Positions 7,895 to 16,893 of a stretch of DNA of 64,000 nucleotides are shown piece after piece (the first letter of the stretch is position 1; each line of letters opens with the position of its first letter). The notes beneath the pieces were generated by a model. It was not told the DNA's origin. It did no database searches and saw only the letters and a program-made list of their open reading frames with translations. A program made the position numbers and the translations under genes. Origin of the DNA: Microbulbifer sp. TB1203 (GTDB lineage: Bacteria; Pseudomonadota; Gammaproteobacteria; Pseudomonadales; Cellvibrionaceae); NCBI RefSeq assembly GCF_030997045.1, contig NZ_CP116899.1:2801501-2865500 (forward strand), written 5' to 3'.

Positions 7895-9349
7895 ATGCAC
7901 ACTTTACACAAAATACTCGCCACCGCGGTAATCGCGGCCATCGCCGGCTGCGCCTTCAACCCCGCCACCAACCGGCCGGACCTGGTATTGATGTCGGAAT
8001 CCCGCGAAATTGAAATCGGCCGGGAAATGCATCAAAAGCTGGTGAAGAGCACGCCGATCTATAACGATCCGGTACTGAACGCCTATGTGGAGCACGTGGG
8101 CCAGAAAGTGGCCGCGGCCAGCGACAGGCCCGACCTGGAATACCACTTCACCATTATCGACAGCCAGGATATCAATGCCTTCGCCCTGCCGGGGGGGTAT
8201 GTGTATATCAACCGCGGCCTGCTCACCTATCTGCACTCGGAGGCGGAAATGGCCGCGGTGCTGGCCCACGAAGTTGGGCATATAACCGCCCGCCACGCGG
8301 TGCGGCAAAAAACCGCCGCCACCGGCGCCGGTGTCGCCTCGGTACTCTCCGTACTGGTGACCGGCAGTGGTGTCGTCGGCGACGTGGCCAACCTGTGGAC
8401 CACCGCGGCGGTGAAAGGTTACGGCCGCGATATGGAACTGGAAGCGGACCGCTTTGGCGCACAGTATATGTACAACGCCGGCTACGATCCGCAGGCGATG
8501 ATCAATGTGATCGCCCTGCTGAAAGACCAGGAGACCTTCTCCCGCCGACGCGCCAGGGTGGAAGGTAAAAAGCAGCAGACCTACCACGGGGTTTTCTCCT
8601 CCCACCCTCGCAACGATATCCGCCTGAAGGAAGTTGTGGCGGCAGCTGGAGAGCTGCCGGAGGACAAAAAGGTAACCAAAGTCGAATACTACCGCGAGAA
8701 AACCGACGGCCTGGTCTACGGGCAGAACGCGCGACAGTCGGAAAAAAACCGCTACAACCACAAACGGCTTGGATTTTCCCTGCTGTTCCCGGAGGGCTGG
8801 AAAGTCGAGAACCAGCGCGAAGCCATCGTCGGCATTGCACCGGACAATTCCGCCACCATCACCCTCAAGGTGGACAGGCGCAACAGCAACCAACCCCCGG
8901 ATATGGCGTTGCGGGAGACCTATGACGTGCGCCGCCTCGAACAGGACGAACAGCTACAGCAGTACCGGCTGCAGGGCCACACCGGCAAATTGCCGAAGGC
9001 CGGCAACGAGGACCCGGACCGGGTAGCATTAATTTTCTACGGCAGTCGCCAGTATATTTTCGAGGGTAAGATCAACAAGCTGCCGGAGGGAGAGGAAAAG
9101 GCCGGCGAGGAGTACGACAACCTCTTTCTCACCAGTATTCGCAGCTTCCGCCCCCTGCGCAAAAGCGACATTATTCAGCCGAACGTCAAACGGGTGCGTT
9201 ATGTGAAAGCCAACGAAAAAACCACTTTCGCATCGCTGGCCCGCCATATGGAGATCGGCGAATACGCTGAGGAACAACTGCGCCTGCTCAATGGTTACTT
9301 TCCCCGCGGCGAGCCCAAGCCGGGAGAGTGGATCAAGATTGTACAGTGA
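7895..9349 (+). CDS. M48-family metalloprotease lipoprotein
   Basis: 484 residues with a lipoprotein signal (IAGC near residue 19). The zinc motif HEVGH is at about 125-129 and the third ligand Glu is in ELEADRFG near 183, so the site is complete. This is the BepA/LoiP-like periplasmic M48 group, which trims or degrades misassembled outer-membrane proteins. About residues 290-415 form an extra domain, and the last ~55 residues (RYVKANEKTTFASLARHM ... PKPGEWIKIV) look like a LysM-like peptidoglycan-binding tail. It follows the second lipoprotein by 31 bases and ends the operon; whether it serves the channel complex or is independent is uncertain. Confidence 0.85.
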   Translation: MHTLHKILATAVIAAIAGCAFNPATNRPDLVLMSESREIEIGREMHQKLVKSTPIYNDPVLNAYVEHVGQKVAAASDRPDLEYHFTIIDSQDINAFALPGGYVYINRGLLTYLHSEAEMAAVLAHEVGHITARHAVRQKTAATGAGVASVLSVLVTGSGVVGDVANLWTTAAVKGYGRDMELEADRFGAQYMYNAGYDPQAMINVIALLKDQETFSRRRARVEGKKQQTYHGVFSSHPRNDIRLKEVVAAAGELPEDKKVTKVEYYREKTDGLVYGQNARQSEKNRYNHKRLGFSLLFPEGWKVENQREAIVGIAPDNSATITLKVDRRNSNQPPDMALRETYDVRRLEQDEQLQQYRLQGHTGKLPKAGNEDPDRVALIFYGSRQYIFEGKINKLPEGEEKAGEEYDNLFLTSIRSFRPLRKSDIIQPNVKRVRYVKANEKTTFASLARHMEIGEYAEEQLRLLNGYFPRGEPKPGEWIKIVQ

Positions 9350-9657
9350 AAAGTTCAGGACTCGTCATGATTGCAGGAGCGACCCAAGGCCGCGATCGGC
9401 CACCATCTGGAATCCGGTCGCGGCATAGCCTTTGAAGCAGGAGGGAGGGATCATACCCGGGATAATGGAGGCGGTCCCAACTCCCCCGTTATGCGCTAGC
9501 CGACAGCGGAATCGCTCAATCACTGCGGACCACGATGACCGGTAGCGGGCTGTAACCCGGGAACGTTACAGGATAATTTTTGATATCAAAAGGACAAGAC
9601 TCAATTTAAACAGCGCGGTGGGATATCCGGGCTAGCCCCAGGGCTGGGAGAGAGAGC
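9350..9657. other. Intergenic region, no gene seen
   Basis: 308 bases between the M48 protease and the permease. It contains a degenerate GC-rich palindromic stretch near 9373-9430 (GCAGGAGCGACC ... GGTCGCGGCATAGCC), a broken relative of the family A repeats. No ORF with a ribosome site, no RNA gene and no clear terminator were recognised. The promoter of the permease presumably lies in its right half. Confidence 0.5.
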
Positions 9658-11013
9658 GTGATCCAGATTCTGATTTTGCTCGCCATTGTCGGCTTGATCA
9701 TACTGATAACCACAAGGCTCAAACTGCACATCTTTCTCACCCTGCTGCTGGCCAGCTTTCTCGCAGGTTTTGTCTATGGCATCCCGGTGGCAAGCATTGC
9801 CACTGTCATCGGCAACGGTTTTGGCAGTGTACTCGGTTATATCGGCCTGGTAATCATGCTGGGTACTGTAATCGCCATTATTCTCGAGAGATCCGGCGCT
9901 GCCATCACCATGGCGGAAACCACCATCCGGCTGCTGGGGGAACGGATGCCGACTCTGGCTATTTCCATTATCGGCTATCTGGTTGCCATCCCTGTGTTCT
10001 GCGATTCCGGCTACATTATCCTGAACTCGCTGAAAAATTCTCTCGCGGAAAAACTCCGGGTTTCCAACTGTTCCATGAGTGTAGCGCTGGCCACTGGGCT
10101 CTTCGCAACCCATACCCTGGTCCCCCCCACTCCCGGCCCCGTCGCTGCGGCCACCAGCCTGGGCCTGGGCAACAGCTTCGGCATGGTAATTATACTGGGG
10201 TTGCTGGTAGCCGCGGTGGCTGCACTCGCGGGATGGATCTGGTCGCGACAGTTTGCCGACGTACACCTGGAAATCGGCGTGGACAGCAAAGTAAGCGACG
10301 AGTATTGCCGGGAACTGGTGGAGCGTTACGGCAGCCTGCCGAACTCCGCCATTGCTTTTGCGCCAATTTTTGTACCCATCGCACTGATGTGCCTGGGCTC
10401 TATCGCCAATCTCCCCGATAACCCGATCAATGATATTCCAGCCCTACGCCACCTGGCCGTCTTTCTCGGCCAGCCCTTGAATGCTTTGCTGATGGGCCTG
10501 GGACTCGCCTGTTTTCTGCTGCGTGGACCGCAGAAAATAGTGCAATTGTCCAAACATATAGCAGCCGGTATCAAAGCCGCCGCACCGGTGCTGTTGATCA
10601 CCGGCGCCGGCGGCGCTCTTGGTGAAGTATTGAAAGTTTCCGGTGTCGGCACCCTGCTCAGCCAGTCCCTGTCCCATTCCAGTATGGGCCTGCTTATGCC
10701 CTTCCTGGTCGCCGCAACATTGAAAAGCGCCCAGGGCTCCTCCACCGTCGCCATGGCCACCACCTCAATACTGGTGGCGCCACTTCTGTTTGAGATGGGA
10801 CTGGACAGCGAGATAGGCAGAGTGCTCACCGTCATGGCGATCGGTGCCGGCGCCATGACAGTGTCCCACGTCAATGACAGCTACTTCTGGGTGGTTACCC
10901 AATTCAGCAAGATGGACGTGACACTCGGCTACCGCGCCCAGACCACCGCCACCCTGATCCAGGGGGTAAGTGCCATGGCAGTGGTGGCGCTACTGGGCCT
11001 GGTGCTGATTTGA
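9658..11013 (+). CDS. GntP-family gluconate/organic acid:H+ symporter
   Basis: 451 residues, GTG start. The protein is almost entirely hydrophobic with about 12-14 membrane segments and has GntP-family hallmarks (IPVFCDSGYIIL in the first third, THTLVPPTPGPVAAA, LKSAQGSSTVAMATTS, VSHVNDSYFWVV). Members import gluconate, related sugar acids, D-serine or glycerate with protons. No sugar-acid kinase gene is adjacent, so the substrate is open. The downstream GlpQ coding frame begins 68 bases later. Confidence 0.88.
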   Translation: MIQILILLAIVGLIILITTRLKLHIFLTLLLASFLAGFVYGIPVASIATVIGNGFGSVLGYIGLVIMLGTVIAIILERSGAAITMAETTIRLLGERMPTLAISIIGYLVAIPVFCDSGYIILNSLKNSLAEKLRVSNCSMSVALATGLFATHTLVPPTPGPVAAATSLGLGNSFGMVIILGLLVAAVAALAGWIWSRQFADVHLEIGVDSKVSDEYCRELVERYGSLPNSAIAFAPIFVPIALMCLGSIANLPDNPINDIPALRHLAVFLGQPLNALLMGLGLACFLLRGPQKIVQLSKHIAAGIKAAAPVLLITGAGGALGEVLKVSGVGTLLSQSLSHSSMGLLMPFLVAATLKSAQGSSTVAMATTSILVAPLLFEMGLDSEIGRVLTVMAIGAGAMTVSHVNDSYFWVVTQFSKMDVTLGYRAQTTATLIQGVSAMAVVALLGLVLI

Positions 11014-11081
11014 GTAAATTGCCCCTCACAATGATCCTGTATACACAAACTCCCGAGCGCCGTACAAACAGAGTACAGAAG

Positions 11082-12143
11082 ATGATTCATCGCACCCTGC
11101 CCCTCTGCCTTTCCCTGGTCCTCATCCTCGCCGCCGGCAGTGCACATGCCACCCTGGTGATTGCTCACCGCGGCGCTTCCGGTTACCTGCCCGAGCATAC
11201 CCTGGAAGCCAAGGCCCTGGCCTACGCCATGCGGCCGGACTATATCGAGCAGGACCTGGTGCTGAGCAAAGACAACCGCCTGATAGTAATGCACGATATT
11301 TACCTGGATGATATTACCGATGTCGCCCAGGTTTTCCCTGGCCGCGTGCGCAAGGACGGGCGCTACTACACCATCGATTTTACCCTGACGGAACTCAAGC
11401 GATTGAGAGTTACCGAGGCGTTCAGAAATAAGGATGGCAATATCGCTGCGAAATATCCCCGGCGCTTCCCGCTATGGCAATCCAGCTTCCAGTTATCCAC
11501 TCTGGAGGAGGAAATCGAACTGATCCAGGGGCTCAACAAGACGCTCGGTTACGATATCGGCATCTACCCCGAAATTAAAAATCCCGCCTTCCATCGCCGC
11601 GAGGGCCGGGATATCGCCGTCCTGACACTGGTCAAACTCAAGCAATACGGCTACACCAACCGCAACAAAAAGATCTACCTTCAGTGCTTCGACGCCGAGG
11701 AACTGCAGCGGATAAAGCGCGAGCTGATGCCGCAGCTGGAAATGGATCTGCCCCTCGTACAATTGATCGCCAAAACGGGGTGGAGTGAAAAGCAGGTAGA
11801 GGTACAGGGAAAACTGGAAAACTATGACTACGACTGGATGCTGCAACCCGGCGGCCTGGAAAAAATCGCCACCTATGCCGATGCTATAGGTCCCTGGCTG
11901 ATGATGATGATCGCCTCCCTTGATGACAACCAGGTGGTAACCACCGACCTGGTACAGCGGGCGCACCGCAACAATCTGGTGGTGCATCCCTACACCTTCC
12001 GCGCCGACTCGCAAAAGATCCCCCAACAGATCGGCAGTTTCGAGCGGTTGCTTGAGCTGTTTATCGACCAGCTGAACGTGGACGGGCTGTTCACCGACCA
12101 CCCTGACAAGGCCGTGGAATTTATCTCCCGGGGCTCCCGCTGA
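11082..12143 (+). CDS. glpQ: Periplasmic glycerophosphodiester phosphodiesterase
   Basis: 353 residues. I chose ATG 11082 because it starts a proper signal peptide (MIHRTLPLCLSLVLILAAG, ending SAHA); an in-frame start further upstream (11010 or 11031) would add a hydrophilic stretch. The catalytic HRG (VIAHRGASGYLPEHT), the metal-binding EQD (IEQDLVLSKD) and the second His (VMHDIYLDD) of the GDPD family are all present, as are the GlpQ-type insertion and the IYPEIKNP strand. It hydrolyses glycerophosphodiesters to glycerol-3-phosphate and an alcohol. Typical length for GlpQ. Confidence 0.9.
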   Translation: MIHRTLPLCLSLVLILAAGSAHATLVIAHRGASGYLPEHTLEAKALAYAMRPDYIEQDLVLSKDNRLIVMHDIYLDDITDVAQVFPGRVRKDGRYYTIDFTLTELKRLRVTEAFRNKDGNIAAKYPRRFPLWQSSFQLSTLEEEIELIQGLNKTLGYDIGIYPEIKNPAFHRREGRDIAVLTLVKLKQYGYTNRNKKIYLQCFDAEELQRIKRELMPQLEMDLPLVQLIAKTGWSEKQVEVQGKLENYDYDWMLQPGGLEKIATYADAIGPWLMMMIASLDDNQVVTTDLVQRAHRNNLVVHPYTFRADSQKIPQQIGSFERLLELFIDQLNVDGLFTDHPDKAVEFISRGSR

Positions 12144-12186
12144 CAGAAACGCACCTGTAAGTACCGCTCTGTAATTTTCGATAAAA

Positions 12187-12966
12187 CTACTCGAACCGGG
12201 AGAAATCCGCCGGCCGCTTTTCCATAAAGGCGGTGGCCGCCTCCTTGAACTCCTCCGACGCCAGGCGCTTCTGGAAGTATCCGGCCTCCCGCTCGATCAC
12301 TTCCATTCCGGCGGAATGGGTACCCTGGCGCAACAGCTGTTTGGTGAGGCGCACCGCTTCGGGGGCTTTTTTTGCGAGTTCGCCAGCAGCAGCGCGCGCC
12401 CTGTCCAAAGCTTCGCTGGCGGGCACTGCTGCGTTGCAGATGCCGAGCTCCACCGCCTCGTCCGCGCCGAATTTTTTTCCCAGCAGCAGGAGTTCGGAAG
12501 CCTTCACGTGCCCCATCAGCCGGGGCAGGAAGTAGCTGGAAGCGTACTCCGGGCAAAGGCCGAGGTTGACGAAGGGCATCTGGAACATGGCGTCGTCGCC
12601 GGCGAAGGCCATATCGCAGTGCAGCAGCATGGTGGTGCCTATGCCGACGGCGGGGCCGTTGACGGCGGCCACCACCGGTTTCGGGAAGTTGTAGAGGGCG
12701 ACCAAGAATTGGAAGACCGGCGATTCTTCACCGGAGGCGGAGCCGCCGAGGAAATCCGTCAGGTCGTTGCCGCTGGTGAACACGCCCTCGGTGCCGGAGA
12801 GGACCACGGCGCGAACTTCGATATTGCCCACGGCGCTGTTGAGCAGTTCGGCCAGGGCGCTGTACATGGCCATGGTGAGGGCATTCTTGCGCTCGGGGCG
12901 GTTGATGGTGATTTCCAGTACGCGATCTGTGACCTGGGACTGGATTTCTGCGCATGGGGTTTGCAT
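12187..12966 (-). CDS. Enoyl-CoA hydratase/isomerase family protein
   Basis: 259 residues with the crotonase fold: an oxyanion-hole stretch (GTEGVFTSGNDLTDF), the second oxyanion segment (KPVVAAVNGPAVGIGTTML), and FVNLGLCPEYASSYFLPRL carrying a Glu in the position used by hydratases and isomerases of the PaaG/ECI type. It acts on 2-enoyl- or 3-enoyl-CoA in fatty or aromatic acid oxidation. It is monocistronic by spacing; a family A repeat separates it from the next gene upstream. Confidence 0.85.
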   Translation of the reverse strand: MQTPCAEIQSQVTDRVLEITINRPERKNALTMAMYSALAELLNSAVGNIEVRAVVLSGTEGVFTSGNDLTDFLGGSASGEESPVFQFLVALYNFPKPVVAAVNGPAVGIGTTMLLHCDMAFAGDDAMFQMPFVNLGLCPEYASSYFLPRLMGHVKASELLLLGKKFGADEAVELGICNAAVPASEALDRARAAAGELAKKAPEAVRLTKQLLRQGTHSAGMEVIEREAGYFQKRLASEEFKEAATAFMEKRPADFSRFE

Positions 12967-13017
12967 GGGCTTCTCCGGATTACAAAGATAAGCAGGTTGG
13001 CCTTGGTATCGGCACCC

Positions 13018-13090
13018 TGTAGGAGCGGCGGGGCGGCCATCCGCCGCTGGCCGCGATCAGTCTGCACTACGAAGCGAGGCCGCTCCTACA
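13018..13090. repeat. Palindromic intergenic repeat, family A, long form
   Basis: Begins TGTAGGAGCGG and ends GGCCGCTCCTACA with a GC-rich centre that contains CGCCGCTGGCCGCGATCAG. It lies between the enoyl-CoA hydratase start and the amidinotransferase-fold gene. Confidence 0.75.
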
Positions 13091-13135
13091 AAGACACCCA
13101 TATTAGCCACTGCCACAGCCCGCACGAGGGCCGAT

Positions 13136-14059
13136 TCAACCAGATTGGCTAACCGAATCTCTGCGCAGCGGCTGGCACATGCAGTGTACGCCGCCGCCGC
13201 CGGGGGTGATCATGGAGATATCCGGGTCTATCACCTCCAGACCGTGGGCGCGGCACTTCTCCGCCAGGCCCTTATTGGCGCTGGGCAGCATTACGCGGTC
13301 ATTGCCCAAAGCCACCACGTTCACCCCCAGTTCCAGCACCTGCGGGAAGGGGATATCGATAATCTCGATATTGCGGCTCCTGAACCACTGCACCAGCTCC
13401 GGCTCCACCGCATCCACACAGATGGCGGCGAGTTTTTCCGCAAGCATGGCCACCATGACGTCGATATGTAGGAAGAAGGGATCGAACTGGTAACCCTTCA
13501 CTTCCCAGCCCTCTTTTTCCACCCAGTGCTTCATCTGCTGAAATCCCTGGGCGCTGGTGCGTTCGCCGGAGTAGCCGCAGAGGATGACGCCGGGCTCCAG
13601 CACCATGAAGTCCCCTCCTTCCAGGGAGCCGGCGGTGATCACGTCGTAGATGGGGATATCCAGCTCCGCGTATTTTTTGACGATCGGCACCCATTCGCCG
13701 CGGCGCCAGGGGCTGTACATCTGGGTCACGATAGGACCCCAGGGGGTCATTACCGAGGAGTCGCGGCCGTAAATCTGATAGGGCAGGCTGCTGTCCGGCG
13801 GGATGATGTGGGTGTTGACCCCGGCGTGGCGGTAGGCGTCGAGCATTTCCGCGTGCTGGGCGGCGGCCACCTTGTGGTCGAACACAAGCCCCAGGCGCTC
13901 GGCGCGGCGGGCACTGGCATTGCCGGTGCGCCAGCTGAAGTTATCCACCGGGCCGATCAGCACCTCGCGCAGCAGGCCGTATTCGGAGTCCATGCCCCAC
14001 TTTTCAAGCGGTTTGGTGCCGCCCTCTTCTTTGCGGCGGCGGAGAGTGAATTCTGTCAT
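13136..14059 (-). CDS. Amidinotransferase/DDAH-fold hydrolase
   Basis: 307 residues of the guanidine-modifying superfamily (arginine deiminase, dimethylarginine hydrolase, amidinotransferase). Visible motifs: YGRDSSVMTPWG, SLEGGDFMVL (Asp/Glu that hold the guanidinium), FFLHIDVMVA (catalytic His) and PGGGGVHCMCQPLRRD near the C-terminus with the nucleophilic Cys. The catalytic set looks intact. It is next to an M20-type carbamoyl-amino-acid hydrolase on the same strand (126-base gap occupied by repeats), which suggests guanidino- to ureido-compound breakdown. The exact substrate is unknown. Confidence 0.8.
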   Translation of the reverse strand: MTEFTLRRRKEEGGTKPLEKWGMDSEYGLLREVLIGPVDNFSWRTGNASARRAERLGLVFDHKVAAAQHAEMLDAYRHAGVNTHIIPPDSSLPYQIYGRDSSVMTPWGPIVTQMYSPWRRGEWVPIVKKYAELDIPIYDVITAGSLEGGDFMVLEPGVILCGYSGERTSAQGFQQMKHWVEKEGWEVKGYQFDPFFLHIDVMVAMLAEKLAAICVDAVEPELVQWFRSRNIEIIDIPFPQVLELGVNVVALGNDRVMLPSANKGLAEKCRAHGLEVIDPDISMITPGGGGVHCMCQPLRRDSVSQSG

Positions 14060-14093
14060 TTATTTTCGTTCCGGATTTGTTTTCGTTGGTTTG

Positions 14094-14184
14094 GGGCGGG
14101 CCTGTGGCCCGCAAGCCGAGCTGGAGCCTTCAGCGCTCCCAGGGCCCTCTCCCCCGGCCCCTCTCCCGCTTGCGGGAGGGGGAG
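14094..14184. repeat. Composite GC-rich intergenic repeat, family C plus an inverted GC block
   Basis: The left part reads GGGCGGGCC ... GGCCCGCAAGCCGAGCTGG and the right part is an inverted repeat built on CCCTCTCCC and GGGAGGGGG around CTTGCGGG. It starts immediately after the stop of the M20 hydrolase (on the - strand) and fills the gap to the amidinotransferase-fold gene. Confidence 0.7.
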
Positions 14185-14185
14185 A

Positions 14186-15442
14186 TTAAGAAGCGGTGCC
14201 GGCGCGGGCCAACATGGCCTGCAGCAACACGTTACAGCCGCCCTCCAGGTGGTCCGGTTCGGCGGATTCGGCTTCGTTGTGGGAGAGGCCGCCGGCACAG
14301 GGTACGAAGATCATCGATACCGGTGCCACACGGGATACATAGACCGAGTCGTGGCCGGCCCCGGAGACCATTTTCCGATGGCTGTAGCCCAGCGCTTTGG
14401 CTGCATTGTCCACCGCTTCGATACACTGGGAATCGAAGACCACCGGCGGCGAGTGCCACTCCTCGCGCACATCGATCGCAACTCCGGTGGCCTCCTCGAC
14501 CTGGTCCGCCATGCGGTACAGGGTGCGGTGAAGGTGCTCCAACCCCTCTGGCTGCGGGTGGCGCAGGTCAAGAGCCAGCACGACCTTTTCCGGTACCGTG
14601 TTGCGGCTGCCGGGCTCGGCGCGCAGATCGCCGCAGGTCATACGTGCGTCATCGCCGTAGGCCTTCACTTCGCTGTAGAGGCGCTCGCACAACAGCGCCA
14701 GTGCCTGCACCGGATCTCGGCGATCGGCCATGGGCGTGGGGCCGGCGTGGCAGGGTGTGCCCTGGAAGGTGACATCGTACCAACGAATGCCCTGGACGCC
14801 GGTGACCACGCCAATTACTTCGTTCTTTTTTTCCAGTATCGGGCCCTGCTCGATATGCACTTCGAAGGCGGCGGCTATGGGCTTGGGCTCGGCGGGTTCC
14901 TCGCCCAGGTAGCCGATACGCCTCAGTTCTTCGCCGATGGTCGCGCCGGATTTGTCCGCTCGGCCGTGGCCGTATTCGAGACTGAACTCGCCGGCCCAGA
15001 CGCCGGAGCCGATCATCGCCGGAGAGAAGCGCGCGCCTTCCTCGTTGGTCCACACCACCAGTTCCAACGGCGCCCGGGTCCGCACGCCCTCGTCCTCCAG
15101 GGTGCGCAACACCTCCAGCCCGGCGAGCACGCCGTAGACCCCGTCGAACTTGCCCCCGGTAGGCTGGGTATCCAGGTGCGAACCGGTGATCACTGGCGGC
15201 GCATCCGGCTCGCTGCCGGCGCGGCGGACGAAGATATTGCCCATGCGATCGATACGGACCTCGCAGCCGATCTCGCGGCACCACTGCAAAAACAGGTCGC
15301 GCCCCCGTTTGTCCTCATCGGTCAGTGCCTGGCGGTTGCAGCCGCCGGCGGGGGTGGCGCCGATACGGGCCATTTCCATCAGGCTGGCCCACAGGCGGGC
15401 GCCATCGATTCGCAGGGATTGCGCAGTATTTTCCATTCGCAT
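14186..15442 (-). CDS. M20-family Zn hydrolase (N-carbamoyl-amino-acid hydrolase/ureidopropionase type)
   Basis: 418 residues. Metal-site motifs of the M20 amidase/carbamoylase group are present: TGSHLDTQPTGGKFDGVYG, TNEEGARF, the bridging segment FEVHIEQGPIL, GAGHDS and GLSHNEAE. Enzymes of this group cleave ureido compounds (N-carbamoyl amino acids, beta-ureidopropionate, allantoate). A dimerisation domain lies around 210-320. It would be transcribed before the amidinotransferase-fold gene. Divergent from kynA, with which it shares a 121-base promoter region. Confidence 0.88.
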   Translation of the reverse strand: MRMENTAQSLRIDGARLWASLMEMARIGATPAGGCNRQALTDEDKRGRDLFLQWCREIGCEVRIDRMGNIFVRRAGSEPDAPPVITGSHLDTQPTGGKFDGVYGVLAGLEVLRTLEDEGVRTRAPLELVVWTNEEGARFSPAMIGSGVWAGEFSLEYGHGRADKSGATIGEELRRIGYLGEEPAEPKPIAAAFEVHIEQGPILEKKNEVIGVVTGVQGIRWYDVTFQGTPCHAGPTPMADRRDPVQALALLCERLYSEVKAYGDDARMTCGDLRAEPGSRNTVPEKVVLALDLRHPQPEGLEHLHRTLYRMADQVEEATGVAIDVREEWHSPPVVFDSQCIEAVDNAAKALGYSHRKMVSGAGHDSVYVSRVAPVSMIFVPCAGGLSHNEAESAEPDHLEGGCNVLLQAMLARAGTAS

Positions 15443-15563
15443 GGCTCCAGACCTTATAATGGCACCAATATTAATGTGTTTTCCGCAATTTTAGTTTTGA
15501 AGCGGGCGGTTTAAAGAGTGGTTTATTTCGCCGTCGCTCGCTTCTCGAGCAGGTTCTTTCCCT

Positions 15564-16346
15564 ATGACCGTTACCTACAGTTCCTACCTAAAAGTAGACG
15601 AGCTGCTGCAGTGCCAACAGCCTCTTTCCGAGGGGCCCGAGCACGACGAGCTGCTGTTTATCGTGATTCACCAGAGCTACGAATTGTGGTTCAAGCAGCT
15701 GCTGCACGAGCTGGACTTTCTCGTGCGCCTGTTCAACGGCGGCGAGCGCAACCGTGCCCTGCACACCCTGAAGCGGGTGGAAACCATCTACCACACCCTG
15801 ATCCAGCAGGTGGACATCCTGGAGACGCTGACCCCGCTGGAATTCATGTCTTTCCGCGATCGCCTGGCGAGCGCCAGTGGCTTCCAGTCATTCCAGTTCC
15901 GCGAGCTGGAATTCCTGTTCGGCGCCAAGGACCCGAAGAAGCTGGAAAACTACAAGCCGGGCTCGGAGCACTATCAGAGGCTGGAGAGGCGCCTGCAGGC
16001 GCCGACCCTGTGGGATGCCTTTTTGAACTTCCTCGCCCAGGAGGGACACGAGATTCCCCAGAGCGAACTGGAGCGGGATTTCAGTCGGGTGACGGAGCCC
16101 TCACGGGCAGTGCAGAAGGTGTTGATCGACGTGTACCGCAACGATCCGCTGGTGAGCGAGATCTGCGAAGCGCTGGTGGATATCGACGCCTCGCTGCAGC
16201 AATGGCGCTATCGCCATGTGAAAATGGTGGAGCGCACCATCGGCAGCAAGATGGGCACCGGCGGTTCCAGCGGTGTGGGCTACCTGCAGAGCACGCTGTT
16301 CAAGCCGGTGTTTCCGGATCTGTGGGCGATTCGGGCAGAGCTTTAA
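15564..16346 (+). CDS. kynA: Tryptophan 2,3-dioxygenase
   Basis: 260 residues of the heme tryptophan dioxygenase family: YSSYLKVDELLQCQ, DELLFIVIHQSYELWFKQLL with the substrate-contact His, FRDRLASASGFQSFQFRELE, and near the C-terminus RHVKMVERTIGSKMGTGGSSG with the heme-ligand His. It opens tryptophan to N-formylkynurenine, the first step of the kynurenine route. The other kyn genes are not in this window. A bidirectional terminator follows at 16427. Confidence 0.95.
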   Translation: MTVTYSSYLKVDELLQCQQPLSEGPEHDELLFIVIHQSYELWFKQLLHELDFLVRLFNGGERNRALHTLKRVETIYHTLIQQVDILETLTPLEFMSFRDRLASASGFQSFQFRELEFLFGAKDPKKLENYKPGSEHYQRLERRLQAPTLWDAFLNFLAQEGHEIPQSELERDFSRVTEPSRAVQKVLIDVYRNDPLVSEICEALVDIDASLQQWRYRHVKMVERTIGSKMGTGGSSGVGYLQSTLFKPVFPDLWAIRAEL

Positions 16347-16371
16347 TTCGGGGACGCAATGATTGTGTGCA

Positions 16372-16399
16372 GTAGGAGCGGCCGCCCAGCCGCTCCTAT
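16372..16399. repeat. Palindromic intergenic repeat, family A, short form
   Basis: GTAGGAGCGG and CCGCTCCTAT arms around GCCGCCCAG, located 25 bases after the kynA stop. Confidence 0.75.
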
Positions 16400-16426
16400 A
16401 AGGGAAGGGATAGATATTGGAGGTAT

Positions 16427-16455
16427 AAAAAAGCCAGCGCGAAGCTGGCTTTTTT
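16427..16455. terminator. Bidirectional Rho-independent terminator between kynA and exbD
   Basis: A 7-base stem AGCCAGC / GCTGGCT with a GCGAA loop, flanked by six A on the left and six T on the right. It can terminate kynA on + and exbD on -. Confidence 0.85.
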
Positions 16456-16470
16456 GCGTCCGCCGGAGGC

Positions 16471-16893
16471 TTAGCCCTCGTAGGGCACCAGGGAGACCTG
16501 GATTCCCGCGTTCACTTCCTTGGCCGCGTCGGCAATCTGCACATAGGTGTCCGCGCTGGATTTGTTGTGTGCGCGCACGATCACGATGGCCTGCGGGTTC
16601 TCCGCAAACAGCTGGGCGATACGGGCGCGAACCGCGCGGGTGTCGATACGGCTGGTGCCCATCCAGATCTCGTCGTTGGCGTTCACCGTCAGCAGAATGT
16701 TCTGCTTGTCCGGGTCCGGCGGGGTCTGCTCGGTCTGATCCGGATCGGGTACGTTCACATCCAGCGCCTTCTCTTTAACAAAGGACGCCGTCACGATAAA
16801 GAAGATCAGCATGATAAATACGACGTCCAACATGGGCGTCAGGTCGATATCGGCTTTTTCCTCTTCTACAGCCTTACCGCGTCGTCTACTCAT
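16471..16893 (-). CDS. exbD: ExbD/TolR-family biopolymer transport protein
   Basis: 140 residues. A single N-terminal helix carries the family signature (IDLTPMLDVVFIMLIFFIVT) with the conserved membrane Asp, followed by a periplasmic ExbD domain (NILLTVNANDEIW, VIVRAHNKSSADTYVQIADAA). ExbD works with ExbB and TonB to pass proton-motive energy to outer-membrane receptors. No exbB or tonB gene flanks it, so it is an isolated copy. A terminator lies 16 bases after its end. Confidence 0.88.
   Translation of the reverse strand: MSRRRGKAVEEEKADIDLTPMLDVVFIMLIFFIVTASFVKEKALDVNVPDPDQTEQTPPDPDKQNILLTVNANDEIWMGTSRIDTRAVRARIAQLFAENPQAIVIVRAHNKSSADTYVQIADAAKEVNAGIQVSLVPYEG

Noticed and set aside
13526..15514. 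Long + strand frame (662 codons) across the M20 and amidinotransferase-fold genes
   Set aside because: Runs antisense to two genes with intact catalytic motifs, and has no start signal or known domain.
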